In this document: positions 7,813-16,700 of the stretch, in pieces
Numbering within the stretch: position 1 is the first letter of the stretch
Layout: each line of letters starts with the position of its first letter
Assembly (NCBI RefSeq): GCF_013364155.1
Contig: NZ_CP054916.1
Span: forward strand, 1,302,001 to 1,366,000
Direction: 5' to 3'
Source: Streptomyces sp. NA02950
Lineage (GTDB): Bacteria; Actinomycetota; Actinomycetes; Streptomycetales; Streptomycetaceae
Length of the DNA: 64,000 nucleotides
Position numbers and translations under genes: made by a program
Notes under the pieces: generated by a model
Seen by the model: only the letters and a program-made list of their open reading frames with translations
Database searches by the model: none
What the model was told of the DNA's origin: nothing

Positions 7813-8234
7813 CTGTGCATGATGGCAGACGGTGTGGCAACGGGCTTTCTGCGTAGTCGCTTTCAGTCTCCCCCGCCCGCACCGCATTCCGACCGGAACA
7901 TGCGTTTCTCACAGTCGCTTGATTACAAAAGCAACTGTTACGCCGCCCGGAGTGGTGAAAGCGTGAGCGGACAGTGGACAGCGGAGAGCCTCGGGGGTGT
8001 CCGGGCGAGCCGTCGGAAGCGTCTCGAAACGCGCCGGTACCGGGAGTGCCGACGCCACGGGCACCGGCGACGTAAGCCCGGACGTGAGCGGATCTCACGC
8101 GGACGGCGGTTCCCATGCGGACAGCGGACACCCGCCTCCGGACTCATAACCCCGCGGCCCGGGACGGCGATCGCCGTGCTGTCCTCCCGAGCCCCACCCG
8201 GGCTCGACCGACCGACAACGGGAACGGCTGGGTG
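7813..8234. other. Divergent intergenic region upstream of the peptide locus
   Basis: These 422 bases separate the leftward zinc-ribbon gene from the rightward amine oxidase/cyclase/NRPS block and should contain the promoter of the latter. An A/T-rich pocket with a dyad at 7911-7938 is the most obvious site. Frames open across it are rich in Arg and Pro and look non-coding. Confidence 0.55.
7911..7938. promoter_or_regulatory. 10-bp dyad in the A/T-rich divergent spacer
   Basis: Arms 7911-7920 and 7929-7938 match as an inverted repeat at 9 of 10 positions around an 8-base centre (GATTACAA). The local A/T content is much higher than in the flanks. It could be an operator for either the zinc-ribbon gene or the peptide locus. 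Confidence 0.45.
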
Positions 8235-9026
8235 ATGAGAAACAACGCCACTCACAACGGTGCGGCCGGTGCGAAAGGCGGCCGGGCACGACGATGGCGA
8301 ATACCCGTGGCCCTGGGGCTGACGGCGCTGCTGGCCGCCGGGGGCACCGCGGCGGTGAAGGCCACCGGGTCCTCCGCGCCCGGGCACACCCCCGCCCCCG
8401 CCGCCGTGATCGCCTCCCACAACGCTCCGCTGACCTCGGAGGAGTCCCGCAAGGCCGCCCGGATCGCCATCGAGCAGGCCACCTCGGGCCGAAAGGCCAC
8501 CGGCAACGGCCGTGAGGAGAACGCCGCGGGCGCGGCCGGGGCCGAGCTGCTGGACACCCACCGCCCGCCGCGGGCCACGTCGAAGGCCGCGGCGCCGGAC
8601 GGTGAGGCCGAGGTCCAGCTCTACGACTACGCCTCGGACAGCCTGATCACCCGCCGGGTCGATCTGCGCTCCGGGAAGGTGCTGGCCACGGAACGCCGCC
8701 ACGGTGTGCAGCCGCCGCCCAGTCTCGCGGAGGCCCGGCAGGCCGTGAAGATCGTCCTCGCCGACCGCCGCCTGGGTCCGGGGATGCGCGCGTCGTACGC
8801 GTCCGCGACAAAGAAGAAGCTGACCTCGCCTGCCCAACTCAAGCTCCAGGGCATGGCGTTCCTGGCCGCCCGCGCCGACGGCGTCGAGGGAGCCCGGCAG
8901 GTGTCCCGGTGCGGCGCCCACCGATGTATCCAGCTCTTCGTACGCGTTCCGGGTGGCAAGTGGATCGACACCAGCCGCATCGTCATCGATCTGTCGGCCC
9001 GGCGCGCCGCCGTCATCGGCCTCTGA
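8235..9026 (+). CDS. Membrane-anchored/exported protein resembling the N-terminal domains of copper amine oxidase
   Basis: This 263-residue protein starts with a basic stretch (R-R-W-R at about 19-22) and one hydrophobic segment (about 23-42), so it is exported or membrane-anchored. The remainder resembles the N2/N3 domains of copper amine oxidases. It has an L-T-S-E-E start, then V-Q-L-Y-D-Y…R-V-D-L-R-S-G-K-V near residues 128-150, then G-V-Q-P-P and a second similar domain ending W-I-D-T-S-R-I-V-I-D-L. The catalytic domain is absent here but is encoded by the next gene, 14 bases downstream, so the two genes look like one enzyme split in two. ATG 8235 was chosen over the upstream open frame because it gives a normal signal region; a GTG three bases earlier is possible. 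Confidence 0.65.
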   Translation: MRNNATHNGAAGAKGGRARRWRIPVALGLTALLAAGGTAAVKATGSSAPGHTPAPAAVIASHNAPLTSEESRKAARIAIEQATSGRKATGNGREENAAGAAGAELLDTHRPPRATSKAAAPDGEAEVQLYDYASDSLITRRVDLRSGKVLATERRHGVQPPPSLAEARQAVKIVLADRRLGPGMRASYASATKKKLTSPAQLKLQGMAFLAARADGVEGARQVSRCGAHRCIQLFVRVPGGKWIDTSRIVIDLSARRAAVIGL

Positions 9027-9040
9027 GGGGAGCCCCGTTC

Positions 9041-10261
9041 GTGTTCCGTGTCCTTTGGCGTGCCCGGATGCTCGTGGCCGCCGCGGTTCTGCTGGTGCTG
9101 GGGATGCCGGGGCCGGCGTCCGCCGCCCCCCGGGAACCCTCGGCGGCCGCCGACTGCCCCGCGGCCAACCGCGTCGACAAGACCCTGAAGAACGGCGCCC
9201 GTTGGCAGATGTGCTGGGATGTCGACCGCAACACCGGTGTGGTGCTGAGCGATGTGACGTACACCCCCCTGCGCGGCACTCCGACCCGGGTGCTGAAGAG
9301 CGCGTCGCTGGCCGAGGTGCATGTGCCCTACGACAGTGGGCAGCCGCGTTTCTACGACGTGTCCTCCATCGGCTTCGGCGACCTGGAGCAGGGCACCCTC
9401 ACCCGGCTGACGAAGAAGGACTGCCCCACGGGGCGGCTCGGGAGCTTCCGGGACACCGCCGTGCTGTGCAGCGAGGAGCAGCCGCGGCCCTTCGCGTACA
9501 AGAGCGCGGTGGAGAAGGGGGTGCTGCACGGCAGCGATCTCACCGTCTTCTCGGTATCGGAGATCGGCTGGTACGACTACATCGTCGAGTGGCGCTTCGC
9601 CGACGACGGCTCGATCACCCCGAGGGCGGGCGCCACCGGCTCCCTGTCGCCGTTCCAGTTCTCCGACGCGACCAGTGGCTGGCCGACCGGGGTCGGCTCC
9701 ACCCGGTTCAGCGAGAACCACACGCACAACATCTTCTGGCGGCTGGACTTCGATGTCGACGGGGAGCGGAAGAACGCCGTCGAGCAGTACGACTTCCCCG
9801 GCGGCGGCGCCGCGAAGCGCACCACCGAACGCACCGTGCTCTCCCGTGAGACGGCCGCCGACCTCGCACCGACCCGCTTCTGGCGGGTGGTGAACCCGAC
9901 CGCCGAGAACGCCGACGGCCACCCGAAGTCGTGGGAGATCGACAACCACGAGAGCGACCAGTACCGGGGGCCGGACCACACCGAGGACTTCACCCACCAC
10001 GACATGTACTTCACCCGCTACCGGGCGTGCGAGCGGCTGGCGTACGGCAACGCCGCGAACTCCTACGGCACCACCGCGTCCGGCTGCGCCGCCTCGGTGG
10101 ACAGGTTCGTCAACGGTGAGAAGCTCACCGACCCGGTGGCCTGGGTCAGTGTCGACTTCCACCACGTACCCCGGGACGAGGACCAGGACCCCATGCCCAC
10201 GCACTGGCAGGGCTTCCGGATCGTCCCCCGCGATGTGACCGCCACCAGCCGGCTGCCGTGA
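9041..10261 (+). CDS. Secreted copper amine oxidase catalytic domain (TPQ type)
   Basis: This 406-residue protein has a signal peptide (cleavage near A-S-A, residue 29) followed directly by a copper amine oxidase catalytic domain, without the N2/N3 domains of the usual ~640-residue enzymes. All catalytic elements can be placed. The base aspartate is D106 in F-Y-D. The tyrosine that becomes topaquinone is Y178 in W-Y-D-Y. The copper ligands are H227 and H229 (H-T-H) and H375 (F-H-H-V-P-R). The residue before the cofactor tyrosine is tryptophan instead of the usual asparagine. Such enzymes oxidise primary amines to aldehydes outside the cell. GTG 9041 is preceded by GAGGGGAG. The gene sits between its N-domain partner and the peptide cyclase gene, 44 bases before the latter. 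Confidence 0.8.
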   Translation: MFRVLWRARMLVAAAVLLVLGMPGPASAAPREPSAAADCPAANRVDKTLKNGARWQMCWDVDRNTGVVLSDVTYTPLRGTPTRVLKSASLAEVHVPYDSGQPRFYDVSSIGFGDLEQGTLTRLTKKDCPTGRLGSFRDTAVLCSEEQPRPFAYKSAVEKGVLHGSDLTVFSVSEIGWYDYIVEWRFADDGSITPRAGATGSLSPFQFSDATSGWPTGVGSTRFSENHTHNIFWRLDFDVDGERKNAVEQYDFPGGGAAKRTTERTVLSRETAADLAPTRFWRVVNPTAENADGHPKSWEIDNHESDQYRGPDHTEDFTHHDMYFTRYRACERLAYGNAANSYGTTASGCAASVDRFVNGEKLTDPVAWVSVDFHHVPRDEDQDPMPTHWQGFRIVPRDVTATSRLP

Positions 10262-10293
10262 CCCCCGGCAGACCGTCCGTCCCCTCGTGTGCC

Positions 10294-10299
10294 AAGGAG
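10294..10299 (+). promoter_or_regulatory. Ribosome-binding site fixing the cyclase start
   Basis: AAGGAG lies six bases before GTG 10306. It favours that start over the GTG at 10258, which overlaps the amine oxidase stop and has no such site. Confidence 0.8.
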
Positions 10300-10305
10300 T
10301 ACACC

Positions 10306-11670
10306 GTGCTGCACCGCTCCGACACCCTCCCCAGAGACGAGCGGCGCCCCAAGGAGCGCCGTCTCCTCGAAGACCGTCTGGCCGCCCTGGCCCGCGCCCA
10401 CCGGGTGCCGGGCGCCCAACTCGCCGTGTACGACGGCGGGTTCACACTCGCCGTGGAGACCGGTGTGCTGGACACGGACACCGCGGAGCCGTTCACCGCC
10501 GGGGCGGCGGTGCCCATCGGCTCGATCACCAAGTGCTACACCGCGACGGTGGTGATGCTGCTGGTGGCCGACGGCGACGTGGAGCTCGACGACCAGCTCG
10601 GCGACCACGTACCGGAGCTGCGGCGGGCCGGACCGCCGTGCACGGTGCGCCAGGTGCTCAGCCACACCGCCGGGCTGCCGTCCGGCCCCGACTCCGACCA
10701 GGTGGCCGCGCTGACCGCGTCGCGCTATCTGCTGGACCACTGCACCGACCGGAGCCTGGTGATGGCGCCCGGCACCGACTTCTCCTACTCCAACGCCGGG
10801 TATGTGGCGGCGGGCCGGCTCATCGAGACGGTCACCGGGATGAGCTGGGCGGAGGCCATACGGTCGGTCCTGCTGGAACCGCTGGGCACCGTGCCGTGCT
10901 TCGTCGGCGCCACCGGCACCGCGCGCCGTCCGGTGGCGCTCGGCCACGCGGGCAACACGGCCACGGGCAGAACCCGGCCGGTGCGCCAGAACCTCGCCCC
11001 GGCGGAGGCCGCGGCCGGGGCCCTCGCGGCCAGTGCCCTCGATCTGGTGGCGCTGGCCCGGGTGCACACCGGCGACGGTCCGCCGGGGCTGCTGCCTCCG
11101 GAGCTGGCGGCGCGGGTGCGCCGTCCGGTGTCCGGCGCCGATCCCGGTGTGCTCGCCGACGGCTGGGGCCTGGGGTTCGCGCTGTTCCGGCGGGACGACA
11201 CCCTGTGGTTCGGCCACGACGGCAACGCCCAGGGGACCTCCTGCCATCTGCGGGCGGATCCGGTCAGCGGTGCCGTGGTCGCGTTCACCAGCAACGCGAG
11301 CGGTGGCACCGAGCTGTGGCACGAACTCGCCGACGGGCTCGAGGACATCACCGGGATCCGGGTGCCCGCCACCCCGGCCCGCCCGGCCGCGGCCAGCCCG
11401 ATGGCAGCGACGGCCCAGTGCACCGGGATCTATCTCAACGGCGACATCGAGTACCAGGTGACGATGAGCGACAGCGGCGGTCTCGCGCTGTCCGTGGACG
11501 GCGATCTGCCCGCTCCCCTGGTCTGTCACGAGGACCTCACCTGTGACCTGGTGGACCCGTCCTCCGGGCGCCGGATCCCCGGTGGCCGCTTCGTACGCGA
11601 TCCGCGGACCGGCGCGGTCGACCGCATTCAGCTCTCGGGCCGGATGGCCCGCAAGAACGCCCTGGTCTGA
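10306..11670 (+). CDS. Stand-alone PBP-type thioesterase / peptide cyclase (SurE-like)
   Basis: This 454-residue protein belongs to the serine beta-lactamase / penicillin-binding-protein fold. It has the catalytic triads S73-I-T-K76, Y161-S-N163 and H304-D-G. No signal peptide is seen, so it acts in the cytoplasm, unlike a D,D-peptidase. Its length, the spacing of its motifs and its place directly before a thioesterase-free NRPS match the PBP-type thioesterases known from surugamide-type pathways. Those take the peptidyl chain from the last carrier protein and cyclise it head to tail, preferring a D-residue at the C-terminus. The line here ends in an E domain, as required. A C-terminal region of about 100 residues (from about 365) resembles the lipocalin-like tail of the family. 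An alternative role as a resistance beta-lactamase or peptidase is less likely. Confidence 0.85.
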   Translation: MLHRSDTLPRDERRPKERRLLEDRLAALARAHRVPGAQLAVYDGGFTLAVETGVLDTDTAEPFTAGAAVPIGSITKCYTATVVMLLVADGDVELDDQLGDHVPELRRAGPPCTVRQVLSHTAGLPSGPDSDQVAALTASRYLLDHCTDRSLVMAPGTDFSYSNAGYVAAGRLIETVTGMSWAEAIRSVLLEPLGTVPCFVGATGTARRPVALGHAGNTATGRTRPVRQNLAPAEAAAGALAASALDLVALARVHTGDGPPGLLPPELAARVRRPVSGADPGVLADGWGLGFALFRRDDTLWFGHDGNAQGTSCHLRADPVSGAVVAFTSNASGGTELWHELADGLEDITGIRVPATPARPAAASPMAATAQCTGIYLNGDIEYQVTMSDSGGLALSVDGDLPAPLVCHEDLTCDLVDPSSGRRIPGGRFVRDPRTGAVDRIQLSGRMARKNALV

Positions 11671-11680
11671 GCTCCGGCGT

Positions 11681-11721
11681 CCGGTCCTCCCCACACCGGA
11701 CCTCCCCACCGGACCTCCCCA
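11681..11721. repeat. 13-bp tandem repeats between cyclase and NRPS genes
   Basis: Units reading CCGGACCTCCCCA occur at 11696-11708 and 11709-11721. A diverged copy lies at 11681-11693 (one change) with a two-base spacer. They occupy the 142-base gap between the cyclase stop and the NRPS start. No function is evident. Confidence 0.75.
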
Positions 11722-11812
11722 CCGCGGCGGACTCCCCCACGCTCACCGCCCAGGCCGCGCGGCACCCCGTCCCCCTCCCCGCCCGATCACCGCTCCGAAG
11801 GGCAGCCCCATC

Positions 11813-13720
11813 ATGATGGACCGCCACGAGATGTCATCCGGTCAGGCAACCGCCGGTTCGGCCACCACCCGTTCAGCCCCCGCCCATTCGGCCACCGCCG
11901 ACCCGGCCACCACCGATTCGGGCACCATCGACTCGGCCACCGCCGATCCGGCTTCCGCACCCCAGGACGCCCCGGGCCTGCCCCCCGCGGAGTGGAACGC
12001 CACCGGCCATGACGTCTCCCGTGCCCCGCTGGACGCCCTCTTCGCCGTGTGGGCGGCGCGCACCCCGGACGCTCCGGCGCTGGTGGCGCAGGACCGGACA
12101 TGGTCCTTCGGCGAGGTCGAGGAGTGGGCGAACCGACTGGCCCACCAGCTGATCGGACGTGGTGTGGGACCGGAGCGGGTGGTGGCCCTGGTGCTGCCGC
12201 GCTCGGCCGAACTGGTCGTGGCCGAGCTGGCGGTGGCGAAGGCCGGAGGCGCGTTCCTCCCGGTGGACCCGGCCCACCCCGAGGGGCGCCGGGCCATGAT
12301 GCTGGCCGACGCCCGAGCCACCGTGGTGCTGGAGGACCCGGCGGCGATCCGGTCCGTGACCGGCCCGGCCCACGCACCCGGTGACGCGGACCGGCTCGCC
12401 CCGCTGCTGCCGGACCATCCGGCGTACGTCATCTACACCTCGGGGTCCACCGGTGTGCCCAAGGGGGTGATGGTGCCCCACAGCGGCCTGGGGAACTTCT
12501 CGGCCGCGACCGCCGAACACTACGCCGTACGGCCGGGCGACCGGGTGCTCCAGTTCTCCTCGCCCAGCTTCGACGCCTCGGTGCTGGAGCTGTGCTCCTC
12601 GCTGATGGCGGGGGCGGCGCTGGTGGTGCCGCCGGAAGGGCCGCTGCTGGGAACCGAGTTGTCCGCGGTGCTGCGGGACCACGCGGTGACCCACGCCCTG
12701 ATCCCCCCGGCCGCGCTGGCCACGGTGCCCGCGGAGGAGGTGCGCCGGGGGCTGCCGGACCTGCGCACGCTGATCGTGGGCGCCGAGGCGTGCCCGGCCG
12801 GGCTGGTGGATCTGTGGGCGCCGGACCGGCGGCTGGTCAACTCCTACGGTCCGACCGAGGCCACCGTGGTGGCCACCTGGACCGGCGCGCTGCGCGCGGG
12901 CTCCGGCACCCCGCCGATCGGCCGTCCGCTGCCCAACACCCGCGTGCACGTCCTGGACGGGACGATGCGGCCGGTGCCGGTCGGCACCACCGGCGAGCTG
13001 TACATCAGCGGCTTGGGGGTGGCCCGCGGCTATCTGGACCGGCCAGGGCTCACGGCGGAACGTTTTGTCGCCGCCCCCTCCGGTCCGCCGGGCACCCGGA
13101 TGTACCGCACCGGCGACCTGGCGCGCTGGACGGCCGACGGGGAGCTGGAGTTCCTCGGCCGGACCGACCACCAGGTCAAGGTGCGCGGTTTCCGTATCGA
13201 GCTGGGCGAGGTGGAGGCCGCGCTCGCACGTCATCCGGAGGTGGGGGCCGCCGCCGTCACCGTCCGGGAGGACGAGCCGGGGCACCGGCGGCTGGTGGCG
13301 TACGTGGTACCCGCCGGTGGCGGGGCCCCGCCGGGAGCCGCGGAACTGCGGGCCGCGGTGAGCCGGTTGCTGCCCGCCCATATGGTGCCGTCCGCCTATG
13401 TCCCGCTGGACGCGTTCCCCCTCACCCCGCACCGCAAGATCGACCGCGCGGCGCTGCCCGCACCGCGCTCCGCCCCGGACGGGGACGCCCGGCACATCGC
13501 CCCGCGCACCCCGGCCGAGACCGCCCTCGCCCGGCTCTGGGCCGAGGTGCTCCCGGTGGACACCGTGGGTGTCGAGGACGACTTCCTCGGGCTCGGCGGC
13601 GACTCGATCCTGGGGGTCCGGCTGCTGTCCCGGGTCCGGGCGGAGCTGGGCGCGGAACTGACGCTGCGTGAGCTGCTGGACGCCCGGACGGTGGCGCGGC
13701 TGGCGCGGGCGCTGCCCACC
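11813..13720 (+). other. NRPS module 1: A-T (loading)
   Basis: The A domain spans about 12035-13450 and the carrier domain about 13530-13720. Aligning by hand to the phenylalanine-activating GrsA domain, the specificity residues read D-A-L-L-I-G-S-V-V-K (first residue encoded at 12572). This hydrophobic pocket does not match a code I can assign firmly; Leu/Ile or an aromatic residue are candidates. The same code recurs in modules 5 and 10. There is no E domain and C2 is of L-C-L type, so residue 1 should be L. Confidence 0.85.
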
Positions 13721-16700
13721 GAGCCCGTGGCCGCGGACCCGCCGATCCCGCGCGCGCCGCGCGACCGTCCGCTGCCGCTGTCCGCCGCCCAGCGGCGGCT
13801 GTGGTTCCTGGACGACCTGACCTCCGGCGGAACCGAGTACAACACCGGGGCCGGGCTGCGGCTGAGCGGCCCGCTGGACACGGAGGCGCTGTGCCGCGCG
13901 CTGGACGGGCTGGCCGCCCGCCACGACGCGCTGCGGACCACCTTCGCCACGGTGGACGGACACGGGGTGCAGCGGGTGGCCGGGCGGGGCACCGTACCGC
14001 TGGAGCGCGCCGATCTGAGCGGACTGCCCGCCGCCGGGCGGGCCACGGCCGTCGACCGGCTGCTGACCGAGGAGCTGAGCCGCCCCTACGACCTGGAGCG
14101 GGGGCCGCTGACCCGGGCGCTGCTGATCCGGCTCGCCGCCGACGACCACATCCTGCTGCTGGCCCAGCACCACATCGTCACCGACGGCTGGTCGGTCGGG
14201 GTGCTGGTGCGGGAACTGGCCGCGCTCTACGGGGCGCAGGTGGCGGGGACGGACGCCGGACTGCCGCCGCTGCCCCTCCAGTACCCGGACTACGCCGTGT
14301 GGGAGCGGAGTCGTCCGGCCCCGCCGCGGCAGGAGACGGATCTGAAGTACTGGCGGACGAGGCTCGCCGGGATGCAGACGCTGGAGCTGCCCACCGACCG
14401 CCCCCGGCCGCCGGTGCGCACCACCGCCGGCGCGGTCCACCGCCATGAACTGCCCGCCGATCTGGTGGCGGACCTGGTACGGCTGGGCCGGGAGCGCGGC
14501 ACCACGCTGTTCACCCTGCTCGCGGCGGCCGTGTCGGTGCTGTTCGCGCGCTATTCGGGGCAGCGCGACATCTCCTTCGGCACCGTCACCAACGGACGCC
14601 ACCGCAGAGAACTGGATTCCGTCGCCGGGTTCTTCGTCAACACCCTGGTGCTGCGCGCGGATGTGGACGGGGACACCACGGTCGAGCAGTTCCTCGACAC
14701 CATGCGCGAAACGGTGCTGGACGCGTTCGCCCACGACGAGCTGCCGTTCGAGCGGGTCGTGGAGGCGCTTGTCCCGCAGCGCGACCCGAGCCGCAATCCG
14801 CTGGTGCAGGCGCTGGTCGTCCAGCAGGGCGCGATGGTGCCGACCCGGGAGGCCGGGGCGGTGCGGATCACCGAGCACGCGCTGCCGCGGCCCGCCGCGC
14901 GGTTCGATCTGGTGCTGGAGTTCCTGCCGCGGGAGAGCGGTTCGCTGGGGCTGACCGTGGAGTACAACTCCGATCTGTTCGACGCCGGGACGATGGAGCG
15001 GATGGCCACCCATCTGCACCGGCTGCTGGGGGCCATGGCGGCGGCTCCGGAAACACCCCTGATCGAGCTCCAGATGCTGACCGACGCCGAGTGGCGCACG
15101 ATGCTCGATTCCTGGAACGGGCGGGGGCTTCCGGCCCCGGACACCACGCTGCCCGAGCTGTTCGAGGCACAGGCGGCCCGCCGCCCCTCGGCTCCTGCGG
15201 TGGCCCACGGGGACGTCCGGCTCACCTACGGCGAGGTGAACCGGCGGGCCAACCGGCTGGCCCGGCTGCTGATCGCCCGGGGTATCGGCCCGGAGGACCT
15301 GGTGGCGCTGGCGCTGCCGCGGACCGCCGACCTCGTGGTGGTGCTGCTGGCGGTGCTCAAGGCGGGCGCGGGCTATCTGCCGGTGGACCCCGGTTATCCG
15401 GCCCAGCGCATCGCGTTCATGCTGGACGACGCCGCGCCCGCGGTGGCGCTGACCACCGGTGAGGCGGCCGCGTCCCTGCCCCCGGGCGCGGACATCCTGG
15501 TCCTGGACGACACCGCGGTCCGCTCCGACCTGGCCGCGCGCCCGGACGGCGACATCACCGACGCCGAGCGGACCCGGCCGCTGGCACCGGCCCACCCCGC
15601 CTATGTCATCTACACCTCCGGCTCCACCGGCAGGCCCAAGGGTGTGGTGGTCACCCACCGCAGTGTGGCGGCTCTCGCGGCCTGGGCCGATGCGGAGCTG
15701 GGGCGGGGCCGGCTGACCGATGTGGTGGCCTCCACCTCGCTCAACTTCGATGTCTCGGTGTTCGAGATCCTGTGCCCCCTGCTGACCGGGGGCAGTGTGG
15801 AGGTGGTCCGCGATCTGCCCGCGCTCATCGATCCGCGGGAGCGGCCGCACACTCCCGGGCTGATCAGCGGGGTGCCGTCGGTGTTCGGCCGGATCCTGGG
15901 CGGGGACACGGCGGCCTGGGCGGAGGGAGCGACCGGGACGGTGGCGCTGGCGGGCGAGGCGCTGCCCGCCCAGACCGTACGGGACGTCCGCGACGCCATG
16001 CCGTCGTGCCGGATCGCCAACCTGTACGGGCCGACCGAGGCCACGGTGTACGCCACCGCGTGGTTCTGCGACGGCGCGGCTCCCGAGCAGGCCCCGCCGA
16101 TCGGACGGCCGGTGGCGGACACCCGCGCCTATGTGCTGGATCCGACGCTCCGGCTGGTGCCGCCCGGGGTGACTGGGGAGCTGTACCTCGGCGGGCAGGG
16201 GCTGGCGCGCGGCTATCTCAATCGGCCCGCGCTGACCTCCCGGCGCTTCGTGGCGGACCCCTTCGGCGCGCCCGGCAGCCGGATGTACCGCACCGGCGAT
16301 CTGGTGCGGTGGAACGGCGACGGCCAGCTGGAGTACATGGGCAGGGCCGACGACCAGGTCAAGATCCGTGGTTTCCGTATCGAGCTGGGCGAGGTGGAGA
16401 CGGCGCTGCTGCGCCACCCCGAGGTGGCCGGGGCCGCCGCCGTCGCCAAGGAGTCCGGCGATGTCAAGCGGCTGATCGCCTATGTGGTGGCCGCGCCGGG
16501 GGCCTCCCCGGACCCGGCCGGGCTGCGCCGGTTCCTGCGGCGCGGGCTGCCCGACTACATGGTGCCCGCGACCGTACTGGTGCTGGACCGGATGCCGCTC
16601 AACCCCAACGGCAAGCTGGACCGCGGCCGGTTGCCCGACCCGGACTGGAGCGCCACGGCGGCGAGCGGCTATGTGGCACCGCGGACCGCGACCGAGCGGG

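Noticed and set aside
10258..10305. An earlier GTG start for the PBP-type cyclase, overlapping the amine oxidase stop.
   Set aside because: The GTG at 10306 has an AAGGAG site six bases before it, and the extra 16 residues have no family-like content.
10306..11670. Reading the PBP-fold gene as a secreted D,D-carboxypeptidase or class C beta-lactamase.
   Set aside because: There is no signal peptide, and the neighbouring thioesterase-free NRPS ending in an E domain fits the cyclase role better. It remains a minor alternative.
11813..13720. A starter condensation domain for fatty-acylation at the beginning of the NRPS.
   Set aside because: The first recognisable domain is an A domain; the leader of about 60 residues is low complexity.
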